Origin: Chromatiales bacterium
Lineage (GTDB): Bacteria; Pseudomonadota; Gammaproteobacteria; Steroidobacterales; GCA-2729495
Assembly (NCBI GenBank): GCA_020351875.1
Contig: CP070671.1
Location: 1,580,887-1,644,886 of the forward strand
Reading direction: 5' to 3'
Length of the DNA: 64,000 nucleotides
Shown piece after piece: positions 46,451 through 55,370 of the stretch. Each line of letters starts with the position of its first letter. Within the stretch, counting starts at the first letter, position 1. Below the pieces are notes generated by a model. That model saw only the letters and a list, made by a program, of their open reading frames with translations. It was not told where the DNA came from and did not search any database. Both the position numbers and the translations under genes were made by a program.

Positions 46451-47584
46451 CTAGGCCGTCAAATAGTTTCGCAGCACGTTCAGCGCGGCGTCGTTTTCTG
46501 CATCGTTACCCACCGTGATGCGCAGCACGTCGTGATCAGTGCCTGCAGCACCGCCCACCGGGCGCGGAATGATGCCGTTGGCTTCCAGTGCAGCGGCGGC
46601 TTCTTTTGCAGTCTTGCCCGGGCAGTCGTCGAACACCAGCAGGTAGAAATTGGCTTCGCTCGGCACCACGTGCAGGCCCAGTGACGTCAGGTCCCCGGCA
46701 ATCCTTGCCTGCCAGCGCGCGTTGTGTTCCCGGGCGTGCGTGAGCCAAGCGCTATCGCGCACCGCGGCGGCTGCGGCGGCCATCGCCGCGGCGTTGGCGT
46801 TGAACGGCACACGGATTCTCTGCAGCGCATCGACGAGCCACTGCGAGCCATAGGCCCAGCCGATGCGCAGGCCGGCCAGTCCGTACAGCTTGGAGAAGGA
46901 GCGCGTCATCACGACATTGTCATTCTCGTCAACCAGCGACGCGCCGGCTTCGAAATCATCGGCGGTCACGTATTCGGCGTAGGCACCGTCGAGCAGCAGC
47001 ACCACGTCGGCGGGCAATGCCTGGTGCAGCCGCCGGATTTCCTGCGCATTCACATAGGTGCCGGTGGGGTTGTTCGGGTTTGCGAGGGCCACCACGCGCG
47101 TGTGCGGGCCGACCCGTTCGAGCAGCGCGTCCACGTCCGTGACGAAGTCTTTTTCCGGTGCGGTCACGACCTGGCCGCCGACCGACAGCGCGTAGTTGCG
47201 GCAGATCTCGAAATGATTCTCCGACAGCAGTAATTCGTCGCCGTCGGCCATGAAACAGCGGATCACGAAACCGATCAGCTCCTCGGAACCGTTGCCGCAG
47301 AGAATCCGCTCCGGATCCAGCTCCCAGGTGTCGGCTATCGCTGCCCGCAATTCCGTCTGCGCGCCGTCCGGGTAGCGGTGCAGGCGGTCCTGCACGCTGG
47401 TGAAGGCGGCGATCGCCGCCGGGGAGGTGCCCAGGGCCGATTCATTGCTGGACAGTTTGATCGGTGACGCATGGTCGTCGAGCTGACTCTTGCCCATTTT
47501 GTACAGCGCGAGCTGCGCGACACCGGGCACCATCTGCGGGCGTGTCGTGTTTTCCTGGCGGGGTGTATTGGTGGACTCCGTCAC
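46451..47584 (-). CDS. Class I/II PLP aminotransferase, HisC-like
   Basis: PLP enzyme of 377 residues related to histidinol-phosphate aminotransferases: KLSSNESALGTSP, CGNGSEELIGFVIRCF, ANPNNPTGTYV, LDGAYAEY and the PLP-lysine motif SFSKLYGLAGLRIGWAYG. Its place among amino-acid uptake, TPP and aldehyde dehydrogenase genes, away from other his genes, suggests an aromatic or other amino acid as substrate in catabolism rather than histidine synthesis. The GTG start at 47584 has GGAG eight bases upstream. Confidence 0.87.
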   Translation of the reverse strand: MTESTNTPRQENTTRPQMVPGVAQLALYKMGKSQLDDHASPIKLSSNESALGTSPAAIAAFTSVQDRLHRYPDGAQTELRAAIADTWELDPERILCGNGSEELIGFVIRCFMADGDELLLSENHFEICRNYALSVGGQVVTAPEKDFVTDVDALLERVGPHTRVVALANPNNPTGTYVNAQEIRRLHQALPADVVLLLDGAYAEYVTADDFEAGASLVDENDNVVMTRSFSKLYGLAGLRIGWAYGSQWLVDALQRIRVPFNANAAAMAAAAAAVRDSAWLTHAREHNARWQARIAGDLTSLGLHVVPSEANFYLLVFDDCPGKTAKEAAAALEANGIIPRPVGGAAGTDHDVLRITVGNDAENDAALNVLRNYLTA

Positions 47585-47608
47585 AAAGTCGTCTCCATTG
47601 ATCGGTGC

Positions 47609-48724
47609 CTACAGTTCCATCTGGCGCTGACCCTGTGTGGTCTTGCGCTCCAGGTAGGCTGTGTAGCGAGAAAAAGAAAAACAGAAGATCCAGAAAAACA
47701 CCGCCGCGAACACGTAACCGGTCGCGGTGGTGCCGATGCTGAGCCACTGGGGGTCCGACGCGGCCGTCGTCACCATGCCGAGCAGGTCGAACAGCCCGAT
47801 GATCAGCAGCACCGTGGTCTCCTTGAACAGCCCGATGAAGTTGCTGGTGATTTGCGGCAGGGCCACCGGCAGCGCCTGCGGCAGGATCACCAGCCGGGTA
47901 CGCTGCCAGTAGCTCATCCCCAGTGCATCGGCAGCTTCGTACTGGCCCTTCGGGATGCTCTGCAGCGCCCCGCGTATCGCTTCGGCGAGATAGGAAGACA
48001 TCAGGATGGTCAGCGCGATCAGCGCGCGCAGCAGCTTGTCGATTTCCACACCCGGCGGCATGAACAGCGGAAACATCACGATCGCGACGAACAGCAGCAC
48101 CAGGGCCGGCACACTGCGCCACAGTTCGATCCACAGCGCGCACACACTGCGTACCAGCGGCGCCTCTGCCTGGCGCCCGAGCGCCAGCAGCACGGCCACC
48201 GGCAGCGCGGTGCCCAGCACGAACACCGCGGCAACGATGGTCAGGAAGAAGCCGCCCCACAGGCTGGTCTCGATAGTCGGCAACCCGAAGAAGCCACCAC
48301 GGAACAGCAGCACGCCGATTGCGAGCCAGGCAATCGCGAGTCCCAGCGCGAGCCAGCCTTTGTGACGGACGCGTGGCAGGAACATCGGCACTGCGAGCAA
48401 CAAGCCCAGCCCCACGCCGAGGTTCAGCCGCCAGCGCTGGTCGGCCGGGTACAGGCCGTACATGAACTGGTCGAAGCGGGCGCGGATGAAGGGCCAGCAG
48501 AAGGCGCCTTTGTCGGGGCACGCCTCGGGTCCCGTGCCGCGCCACTGGCCGTCGACGGCGAGCCACTGGAACACAGCCGACCCGGCTCCGTAGATCAGCG
48601 CGGCAGCGAGCAGGGTCAGCCCGATGTTCAGCGGGGTCGAAAAAAGGTTGGCGCGCAGCCACGCGATGGTGCGGGAGCCGCCGGCGTGGCGGGGCGGGGG
48701 CCGGGATGTGATCAGCGTGCTCAT
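47609..48724 (-). CDS. Polar amino acid ABC transporter permease, AapM-like
   Basis: Second inner-membrane subunit of an amino-acid ABC importer. The 371-residue protein has a long N-terminal extension with extra helices, as in the general amino acid permease AapM, and the EAA loop EAADALGMSYWQRTRLVILPQALP near 270-293. Its ATG overlaps the stop of the other permease (ATGA). Confidence 0.9.
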   Translation of the reverse strand: MSTLITSRPPPRHAGGSRTIAWLRANLFSTPLNIGLTLLAAALIYGAGSAVFQWLAVDGQWRGTGPEACPDKGAFCWPFIRARFDQFMYGLYPADQRWRLNLGVGLGLLLAVPMFLPRVRHKGWLALGLAIAWLAIGVLLFRGGFFGLPTIETSLWGGFFLTIVAAVFVLGTALPVAVLLALGRQAEAPLVRSVCALWIELWRSVPALVLLFVAIVMFPLFMPPGVEIDKLLRALIALTILMSSYLAEAIRGALQSIPKGQYEAADALGMSYWQRTRLVILPQALPVALPQITSNFIGLFKETTVLLIIGLFDLLGMVTTAASDPQWLSIGTTATGYVFAAVFFWIFCFSFSRYTAYLERKTTQGQRQMEL

Positions 48725-49851
48725 GCGCGCGTCAGCGCAATGCGCCGGTTGTACCAGTTCATGAACACCGCGATCGCGAGCGACACCAGCACGTAGATGA
48801 TCAGGGTGATGCCCATGATGATCACCGGCTGCCCCACCAGGTTGTTGACGGTGCCGACGAACACGGACACGATTTCCGGGTACGCAATCGCGGCGGCCAG
48901 CGACGTGGCCTTGAACAGGTTCAGGTAAACGGTCGTCAGTGGCGGAATGATGACCCGCAGCGCCTGCGGGAACAGCACCAGCCGGAAGCTGAGCCAGCGG
49001 GACAGGCCCAGCGCGTCCGCGGCCTCCACCTGGCCGCGCGGAATCGCCGCAAACCCTGAGCGCACGATTTCGCCGATGTAGGTCGCGTTGTAGACGGACA
49101 GGCCGGCCACCAGGGCCATGAACTCGGGCATGATCACGATGCCGCCTTCGTAACCGAAGCGCCCCGCCTGCGGGACGTCCCAGTCAAGTGCTGCACCGCC
49201 CAGCAGCGCGGCCAGCCACGGTACCGCGACCAGCAGCGCGATGGCGGTGACCGTCACCGGGAATGCCCGCCCGGAGACCAGGCGTCGGTGCCGGGCCCAG
49301 CGGGCCAGGCCGATGATTGCCGCGATTGCGACGACGAAGCCCGCGGCAATCCAGCCGCCGCCCGTCATGATCTCCGGCGCCGCGAGGTACAAGCCGCGGT
49401 TGTTCAGCCGCGCCGCTTCACCCAGCGACAGGCTGTCCCGGAACCCGGGCAGTGAGCGCAGCACCACGAGATACCAGAAAAAGATCTGCAGCAGCGACGG
49501 AATGTTCCGGAACAGCTCGACATAGGTCGTTGCCAGCTGCGACACGAGCCAGTTGCGGGACAGCCGCGCGGTGCCGACGATCAGCCCCAGCACACTGGCG
49601 CCCACGATCGCCGCGGCGGCCAATACCAGCGTGTTCAGCAACGCGACGACGAAGGCCCGGGCGATGGTCGAGTTGGCATTGAACGGGATCAGGCTCTGGC
49701 TGATTTCAAAACCCGCGCGGCGCCACAGGAAGTCGATGCTGGTTTCGACACCCAGCCGCGAAAGGTTCGCGTTGGTCGCCGACACGATCAGCCCCAGCGC
49801 CGCCACGATCGCGGCGAGCAACAGGGCCTGGTAGATCCACGTGCGACGCAT
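48721..49851 (-). CDS. Polar amino acid ABC transporter permease, AapQ-like
   Basis: First inner-membrane subunit of the importer, 376 residues. It begins MRRTWIYQALLLAAIVAALG, has the expected long loop and several helices, and carries the EAA motif EAADALGLSRWLSFRLVLFPQALR. The ATG at 49851 is preferred; the frame runs upstream into the binding-protein gene. It lies 17 bases after the binding-protein stop. Confidence 0.9.
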   Translation of the reverse strand: MRRTWIYQALLLAAIVAALGLIVSATNANLSRLGVETSIDFLWRRAGFEISQSLIPFNANSTIARAFVVALLNTLVLAAAAIVGASVLGLIVGTARLSRNWLVSQLATTYVELFRNIPSLLQIFFWYLVVLRSLPGFRDSLSLGEAARLNNRGLYLAAPEIMTGGGWIAAGFVVAIAAIIGLARWARHRRLVSGRAFPVTVTAIALLVAVPWLAALLGGAALDWDVPQAGRFGYEGGIVIMPEFMALVAGLSVYNATYIGEIVRSGFAAIPRGQVEAADALGLSRWLSFRLVLFPQALRVIIPPLTTVYLNLFKATSLAAAIAYPEIVSVFVGTVNNLVGQPVIIMGITLIIYVLVSLAIAVFMNWYNRRIALTRA

Positions 49852-49868
49852 GCTGATGAAAGGCAGGT

Positions 49869-50888
49869 TTAACGGAACGGCAGCGCGGACATCAGGCCGC
49901 CGTCGCGCCAGGTCCGGTTCAGGCCGCGGCTCACGCCCAGCGGTGCGAAGTGCCGGTTCCACATGTCCTCGGAGTTCCCGACGATGCGAATGATGTCGTA
50001 GGCCCAGTCGTTTGACAGCCCCAGTCTTTCACCGAAACTGCCCTGCACGCCGAGCAGGCGCCGCACTTCCTGGTTGTCTGATTCGTCGCGCATCCGGCTC
50101 ACGTTGGCTTGGTTGATGCCGAGTTCTTCGGCCGCAATGCGCACGTTGAACGACCACAGCGCGATATCCCGCCAGCGCGGGTCGTCCTGGCGCACCAGTG
50201 CCGCCATCGGTTCCTTGGAAATCACTTCGTCCAGGATTACGTGGTCTTCACGATCGGGCCACACGCTGATGCGGCCGGCGGTAGAGACCCGTTCGTTCGT
50301 GAATGCGTCGCAGCGATCGGCCCGGTAGGCCTGCAGGCCCTTGTCGATGTCGGCAAAGGTGATCGCGGTGTAGCGCAGGCCGTTCGCGTCGAAGTAATCG
50401 GCGAGGTTCTGCTCCAGGGTGGTGCCCTGTGCGACGCAGATCGTCGCGCCATCCAGCTCCGCGACCCGACTCACGCCCAGGGCCTTGTGAACCACGAAGC
50501 CCTGGCCAGCCCACATGTACACGCCGGTGAAATCCAGGCCCATGGTGGTGTCGCGGGTGAAGGACCAGGTCGCGCCGCCCGGGAAGATGTCGATGCCGCC
50601 CGACTGCAACAGCGTGAACACCGTGTTGGGTGTGATCGGCACGAACTCGATGCTGACCTTGCCGAACACCGCGGCAGAAATCGTCTTGCAGTGATCGATA
50701 TCGAAACCGACCCTTTCGCCCTTGTCGTTCAGCGTGCTGTAGCCCGGGCTGCCCTCGATGACCCCGCACCGCAGGAAGCCGCGTTCACGCACGTCGGCCA
50801 GCGTGTCCGCGCGGGCCGTCGCGATGGCAAAGACGGCCACCGGCAGCACCAGCAGGTACCCCCAACGCCGCGCGCCGCCGCCGTGCAT
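49869..50888 (-). CDS. Periplasmic amino acid-binding protein (SBP family 3, AapJ-like)
   Basis: Periplasmic receptor of the ABC importer, 339 residues, with a signal peptide ending ATARA near residue 27. DTLADVRERGFLRCGVIEGSPGYSTLNDKGERVGFDID is the usual N-terminal lobe of AapJ/BztA proteins, and TTLEQNLADYF lies in the hinge region. Length and internal features match general polar amino acid binders rather than small GlnH types. It follows the TPP enzyme by four bases. Confidence 0.9.
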   Translation of the reverse strand: MHGGGARRWGYLLVLPVAVFAIATARADTLADVRERGFLRCGVIEGSPGYSTLNDKGERVGFDIDHCKTISAAVFGKVSIEFVPITPNTVFTLLQSGGIDIFPGGATWSFTRDTTMGLDFTGVYMWAGQGFVVHKALGVSRVAELDGATICVAQGTTLEQNLADYFDANGLRYTAITFADIDKGLQAYRADRCDAFTNERVSTAGRISVWPDREDHVILDEVISKEPMAALVRQDDPRWRDIALWSFNVRIAAEELGINQANVSRMRDESDNQEVRRLLGVQGSFGERLGLSNDWAYDIIRIVGNSEDMWNRHFAPLGVSRGLNRTWRDGGLMSALPFR

Positions 50889-50892
50889 GGCC

Positions 50893-52515
50893 TCAGCTCC
50901 GCGCCGCCGGCAGCATGATGAACTCCCACGGGCTGGTCATTTCGTCCACCGGAACCTCGATCAGCACCGGCCCGTCGGCGGCGAAGCCTTTGCGCAGCGC
51001 ACCGCGCAGTTCTTCGGGCGTGGTCGCACGCAGGCCCAGCGCGCCGAAGCTCTCGGCCAGGGCCACGAAGTCCGGGTTGCGCAGCTCCGCGCCGAGATTG
51101 TCGTCGCCGAAGCGATCGCGCAGGTCCCGGTGCACGTTGCCGAAGCGGTTGTCGCGAAAGATGACCGTCACCAGCTTTATGCCTTCCGCGACCGCAGTGG
51201 CCACTTCCTGCACGTTGTACATGAACCCGCCGTCACCACTGATCTGCAACACGGGTTTGTCCGGGTGCGCGACTTTCACGCCCAGCGCCGTGGCGTAGCC
51301 GTAGCCCAGCGTGCCCTGGTAACCGCTGGAGATGAAATGCCGGGGCAGGTAGGACGGGAAACCGAACCAGGACGCGAAGCCGGTTTGCGTCACCTCGTCG
51401 ACGAAGTAGCCGTCGTCCGGCAGCTCTTCACGCATCACTTGCAGGTAGCTCAGCTGGGGCTGGATGCGTTCATATTCAGCCGCCATGCCCCCCTTGAGCG
51501 TTTCCAGTTCATCCTGGCGAGAGGCGCGGGTGGCCATGTGTTTCGGCAGCTCGTCGATCAGCGCGGCCAGCGTGCAGCGCGCGTCTGCTACCAGGCCCAC
51601 CGCCGGTGCCTGCACCCGCGCGACTTCCTCCGGGTCGATGTCCACGCGAATGATGTTCAGCCCCTTGGTGCCCCAGTACATCAGCGGGTACTTCAGGCGG
51701 GTACCGACGGCGAGCACCACGTCGGCGTCGCGCCACAGGCGGTGCCCGGCCGGATAGGTCTGGCTGAGGTAGTGACGGTCGCTGACCACACCCTTGCCCT
51801 GGCGGTGCGATACCACCGGGGCCTGCAACATGTCGGCGACCGCGAGCAGCTCTTCGCCCGCGTCCCGCGCGCCGCCGCCGACCATGATCAGCGGGCGCTT
51901 CGCCGCGCCCAGCAGCTGCGCGGCCGCGGTCACCGCATCGGGATCGGGCTCGGCGGCCGGGTATTGCCTGACCGCATCCAAGAGTTGAACTTCTTGTTCT
52001 AACTCCATGATATCCGGCGCCATTTCCAGCTCGACGGGCCGTGGCCTGCCGGTCTGCAGCTGGCGGAAGGCCTCGGCCACGAGGGCGGGGGCGTCGGCGG
52101 GCTGCTCGATCCGTTCGGCCCACTTCGTGAGCCGGCGCATGATGCCGAGCTGGTCGGGGAGTTCGTGCAGGTAGCCGGCACCCGAGCCGATGCCGACCGT
52201 CGGCACCTGGCCGGTCAGGCACAGCACCGGGGCGTTGCAGGCCCAGGCCGTGCACAGCGCGGTGGTTGTATTCAGTACGCCGGGGCCGGGCACCACGTCG
52301 TAAACACCCACCCGGCCGGTGGACTGGGCATAGCCAAGAGCCATGTAGGCCGCGCCCTGTTCGTGGCGCGACGTGATGATGCGCAGCTGATCGCGTTGCC
52401 GGTAGAACGCGTCGTACAGGTAGTACAGCTGGCCGCCGGGCAGGCCGAATATCGTGTCGACACCGTGGTTCACCACGGAGCGTACGATCGCTTGCGCGCC
52501 GGTCATCCGAGTCAT
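50893..52515 (-). CDS. Thiamine diphosphate-dependent enzyme, acetolactate synthase-like
   Basis: TPP enzyme of 540 residues with the three-domain POX/ALS layout: Glu52 in SRHEQGAAYMALGYAQ (cofactor activation), a central domain (about 190-320), and a C-terminal TPP-binding segment ISGDGGFMYNVQEVATAV ending in FRDN. It could form acetolactate-type products or decarboxylate a 2-oxo acid, for example the product of the downstream aminotransferase; sequence alone does not decide. It is the first gene of a seven-gene operon with operator 2 upstream, and it lacks a small regulatory subunit gene. Confidence 0.85.
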   Translation of the reverse strand: MTRMTGAQAIVRSVVNHGVDTIFGLPGGQLYYLYDAFYRQRDQLRIITSRHEQGAAYMALGYAQSTGRVGVYDVVPGPGVLNTTTALCTAWACNAPVLCLTGQVPTVGIGSGAGYLHELPDQLGIMRRLTKWAERIEQPADAPALVAEAFRQLQTGRPRPVELEMAPDIMELEQEVQLLDAVRQYPAAEPDPDAVTAAAQLLGAAKRPLIMVGGGARDAGEELLAVADMLQAPVVSHRQGKGVVSDRHYLSQTYPAGHRLWRDADVVLAVGTRLKYPLMYWGTKGLNIIRVDIDPEEVARVQAPAVGLVADARCTLAALIDELPKHMATRASRQDELETLKGGMAAEYERIQPQLSYLQVMREELPDDGYFVDEVTQTGFASWFGFPSYLPRHFISSGYQGTLGYGYATALGVKVAHPDKPVLQISGDGGFMYNVQEVATAVAEGIKLVTVIFRDNRFGNVHRDLRDRFGDDNLGAELRNPDFVALAESFGALGLRATTPEELRGALRKGFAADGPVLIEVPVDEMTSPWEFIMLPAARS

Positions 52516-52599
52516 GAATCGCCTATCCTGTAACGCGCCCGGTGGTCGCCCGACCGCTACCCCACGGGGTGTCGGACCGCACCGGAGCGTCTTTCGATA

Positions 52600-52614
52600 T
52601 TAGTTTATTACTAA
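52600..52614. promoter_or_regulatory. Palindromic operator 2 (candidate MarR site, divergent promoter)
   Basis: TTAGTTTATTACTAA, followed by ACTA, lies in the 128-base gap between the divergent TPP-enzyme operon and the SDR gene. It is the TTAGTT-N3-AACTAA pattern with one mismatch. For the minus strand TGGACA (52626-52621) and ACTAAT (52604-52599), 16 bases apart, form a likely promoter whose -10 is covered by the palindrome. Confidence 0.75.
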
Positions 52615-52643
52615 ACTATTTGTCCATCTGCGAGGGGCCACGC

Positions 52644-53501
52644 ATGGCAACAATTCTGATCACTGGTTGCGGCAGCGGTTTCGGCAAGCTGTCCGCCGTC
52701 GAACTGGCCCGCCGGGGTCACCGGGTCTTCGCGAGTTGCCGCACCTTGGCCGCCGCGGACCAGCTGGGGGCGGAGACCGCCGGCCGCGACGGGATCGTGC
52801 CCCTGGCACTGGACGTGACGGACCAGGCCTCCGTGGATGCGGCGATGCGCCGCATCGGTGACGCCGCCGGCGCCATCGACGTGCTGGTGAACAACGCGGG
52901 CATTGCGCGGCTCGGCGCGCTGGAAGATCTCGACGCCGACGCGTTGCGCGGGGTGATGGAAACGAATTTTTTCGGCGCCTTGCGCGTGACTCGCGCGGTG
53001 CTGGCGGGCATGCGCACGCAGGGCGAGGGGCGGATCATCATGGTCTCGTCGCTGTCGGCCCTGGTGGGCCTGCCAGGCGAGGGTATCTACGCCGCGAGCA
53101 AGGCCGCGCTGGAGGCCGCCGCCGAAAGCCTGCGCTACGAAGTGGACCGGTTTGGCATCCACGTGTCAGTGGTCGAGCCCGGTGCCTTCGACACCGCCAT
53201 GCCGGCGAAACTGGCGGCGGGCGACGCGGTCCCCGCGGCCTCGCCGTATCGCCCGCTGCTCAGTTACCTGACGGCACGCGCGCAGCGCCAGCTGGGCACC
53301 GGCGACGATCCGCAGCGGGTCGCGACGCTGATCGCGGACATTGCCGAGACCGACGAACCGGGCTTCCGCTACGCGGCCGGGCGCCAGGCGGAACAGGTCG
53401 TGCAGAGGCTGCGCGCGCTCGACGAATCGGCGCGCGCCGATTTCATTCGCGGGGTCAACGACACGCAGTGGTGGTCGGCGGGGGCCGACCGACCGGAATG
53501 A
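52644..53501 (+). CDS. Short-chain dehydrogenase/reductase
   Basis: NAD(P)-dependent oxidoreductase of 285 residues. It has the cofactor motif TGCGSGFGK (TGxxxGxG, residues 7-14), NNAG at about 90, and the Ser/Tyr/Lys triad in VSSLSALVGLPGEGIYAASKAALE. The substrate is unknown. GAGGGG precedes the ATG at 52644. It is divergent from the TPP-enzyme operon across operator 2 and is followed within eight bases by a dnaJ-like gene. Confidence 0.92.
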   Translation: MATILITGCGSGFGKLSAVELARRGHRVFASCRTLAAADQLGAETAGRDGIVPLALDVTDQASVDAAMRRIGDAAGAIDVLVNNAGIARLGALEDLDADALRGVMETNFFGALRVTRAVLAGMRTQGEGRIIMVSSLSALVGLPGEGIYAASKAALEAAAESLRYEVDRFGIHVSVVEPGAFDTAMPAKLAAGDAVPAASPYRPLLSYLTARAQRQLGTGDDPQRVATLIADIAETDEPGFRYAAGRQAEQVVQRLRALDESARADFIRGVNDTQWWSAGADRPE

Positions 53502-53509
53502 CGGCTCGC

Positions 53510-54607
53510 ATGGCTGAGCGTGACTACTACAAAGTGCTGGGCGTACCGCGGGATGCGGACCGCAAGGCGATCAAGGACGCCTATCACCGGCTGGCGATGC
53601 AGTGGCACCCGGATCGCAATTCGTCGCCCGAGGCGGAGGGGCGCTTCAAGGAAATCGCCAAGGCCTATGCGGTGTTGTCCGATCCGAAGAAGCGGGCGAG
53701 TTACGACGCGCACGGTTTCGAGGGCGTCGCGCATTTTTCCCCGGACGAGCTGTACCGGGGTGTCGACCTGGGGAGCCTGTTCGGGGATCTCGGCTTCGGC
53801 TTCGGCCCGGGCGGGCAGAGTATTTTCGATCGGTTCTTCGGCGGACCGCGGGCGCCCGGGCGGGGTGCCGATCTGCAGGTGCGCCTGGACGTGCCGCTGG
53901 AGCGCATCGCGACCGGGGGCAAGGAAACCGTGCACGTCAGCCGGCCGGTGGCCTGCGGTAAATGCCACGGGCATGGCACGCGCTCGGGTCAGCCGCCGCC
54001 GGTTTGCGAGGCCTGCGGCGGCACAGGCCACAAGGTCGTGACCCGGCAAGCCGACGGAAAAGACCATCGCGAAATCCATTTCCAGCAAATTCTCCGCTGC
54101 ACGAAATGTGACGGTGCCGGCACGATCATCGACAAGTCCTGCACGAAATGCGGCGGTACCGGCCAGGTAGAAAAAGTCGAAACCCTGAAGGTCAAGATCC
54201 CGGCCGGCATCGAGGACGGCATGGTGCTGCGGGTGGCGGGCCACGGGCTGCCCGGCGCGGCGGGTGAAGCGCCTGGTGACCTGCATGTCGCCGTGTTCAC
54301 CAGTCCCGATGCCCGCTTTCAACGGCGCGACGCGGACCTGTGGCGAGGCATCACGATCGACGTGGCCGATGCGGTGCTGGGTACCCAGGTGCAGGTGCCG
54401 ACGCTGAGCGGTGAGGTGGAGGTGAAGGTGCCGGCCGGCACGCAGCCGAATGAAGTGCTGCGCCTGCGGGGCCAGGGCCTGCCGCGCCTGGGGACCGCCG
54501 ATCGCGGTGACCTGAAGCTGCGGGTGCAGGTGCACGTGCCCACGGAGCCGTCGGCAGACGAGCGGAATCTCTACGAGCGGCTGCAGGGACTGCGCCGGCG
54601 GACCTGA
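53510..54607 (+). CDS. DnaJ-type co-chaperone (class A) paralogue
   Basis: Co-chaperone of 365 residues that would stimulate an Hsp70 ATPase. It has a J domain with HPD (MAERDYYKVLG to about 70), a short Gly/Phe region, four CxxCxGxG zinc motifs (CGKCHGHG, CEACGGTG, CTKCDGAG, CTKCGGTG), and two C-terminal substrate-binding domains. It is not next to dnaK or grpE; it is coupled to an SDR gene behind operator 2. I chose the ATG at 53510, giving the usual MAxRDYYxVLG start; an ATG at 53498 overlapping the SDR stop is also possible. Confidence 0.88.
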   Translation: MAERDYYKVLGVPRDADRKAIKDAYHRLAMQWHPDRNSSPEAEGRFKEIAKAYAVLSDPKKRASYDAHGFEGVAHFSPDELYRGVDLGSLFGDLGFGFGPGGQSIFDRFFGGPRAPGRGADLQVRLDVPLERIATGGKETVHVSRPVACGKCHGHGTRSGQPPPVCEACGGTGHKVVTRQADGKDHREIHFQQILRCTKCDGAGTIIDKSCTKCGGTGQVEKVETLKVKIPAGIEDGMVLRVAGHGLPGAAGEAPGDLHVAVFTSPDARFQRRDADLWRGITIDVADAVLGTQVQVPTLSGEVEVKVPAGTQPNEVLRLRGQGLPRLGTADRGDLKLRVQVHVPTEPSADERNLYERLQGLRRRT

Positions 54608-54613
54608 GCCGGT

Positions 54614-55366
54614 TCAGTGCTTCAGGATCTGCCCGAGGAAGGTCCGGGCCCGTTCGGTCGTCGGGTGGTTAAAGAAGGTGTCCGGGTCGTTCGCCTCGAT
54701 GATCTGGCCTTCGTCCATGAACACGATCCGGTTCGCGACCTGGCGCGCAAACCCCATCTCGTGGGTCACACACAGCATCGTGATGCCGGAGTCCGCGAGA
54801 CCGATCATCGTGTCGAGCACTTCGTGAATCATCTCCGGGTCGAGGGCCGACGTGGGTTCGTCGAACAGCATGATGCGCGGTTCCATGCACAGTGCGCGCG
54901 CAATGGCCACGCGCTGCTGCTGACCGCCGGACAGCTGTGCCGGGTACTTTTCTGCGTGCTCGGTCAGCTTGACCCGGTCCAGGTAATTCAGCGCCAGTTC
55001 GCGGGCCCTGGCTTCCGGCAACTTGCGCACCCGCATCGGGGCGAGTTCCAGGTTCTCGAGCACCGTCAGGTGCGGAAACAGGTTGAACTGCTGGAAGACC
55101 ATGCCGACTTCCCGCCGCACCGCTTCGATATCGCGCACCTTCTTCAGCACCGTGTTCTCGACGCGAATGGAACCTTCCTGGTAGTCCTCCAGTGCATTGA
55201 TGCAACGGATCAGCGTGGACTTGCCGGACCCGGATGGCCCGCAGATCACGATCTTTTCGCCCGGCGCGACCGCCAGGTCGATGTCGCGCAGTGCGTGGTA
55301 GTCGCCGTACCACTTGTTCAGCGACTCGATTGCGATGATCGGTTCGGGGCTGCCCGGTGCGTTCAT
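54614..55366 (-). CDS. Amino acid ABC transporter ATPase (GlnQ/AapP-like)
   Basis: ATP-binding subunit of a polar amino acid importer, 250 residues: Walker A CGPSGSGKSTLIRCIN, FQQFNLFPHLTVLENL, signature LSGGQQQRVAIARAL, Walker B IMLFDEPTSALDPEM, and VTHEMGFARQVANR. It very likely serves the AapJQM-like proteins encoded at 47.6-50.9 kb, whose operon lacks an ATPase. It is downstream of eda, four bases away, on the same strand. The ATG at 55366 is the first Met before the conserved domain. Confidence 0.93.
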   Translation of the reverse strand: MNAPGSPEPIIAIESLNKWYGDYHALRDIDLAVAPGEKIVICGPSGSGKSTLIRCINALEDYQEGSIRVENTVLKKVRDIEAVRREVGMVFQQFNLFPHLTVLENLELAPMRVRKLPEARARELALNYLDRVKLTEHAEKYPAQLSGGQQQRVAIARALCMEPRIMLFDEPTSALDPEMIHEVLDTMIGLADSGITMLCVTHEMGFARQVANRIVFMDEGQIIEANDPDTFFNHPTTERARTFLGQILKH

Positions 55367-55370
55367 CGCG

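Noticed and set aside
46451-47584. Calling the aminotransferase hisC with a role in histidine synthesis
   Set aside because: No other his gene is nearby and the context is catabolic; the family resemblance alone does not support the symbol.
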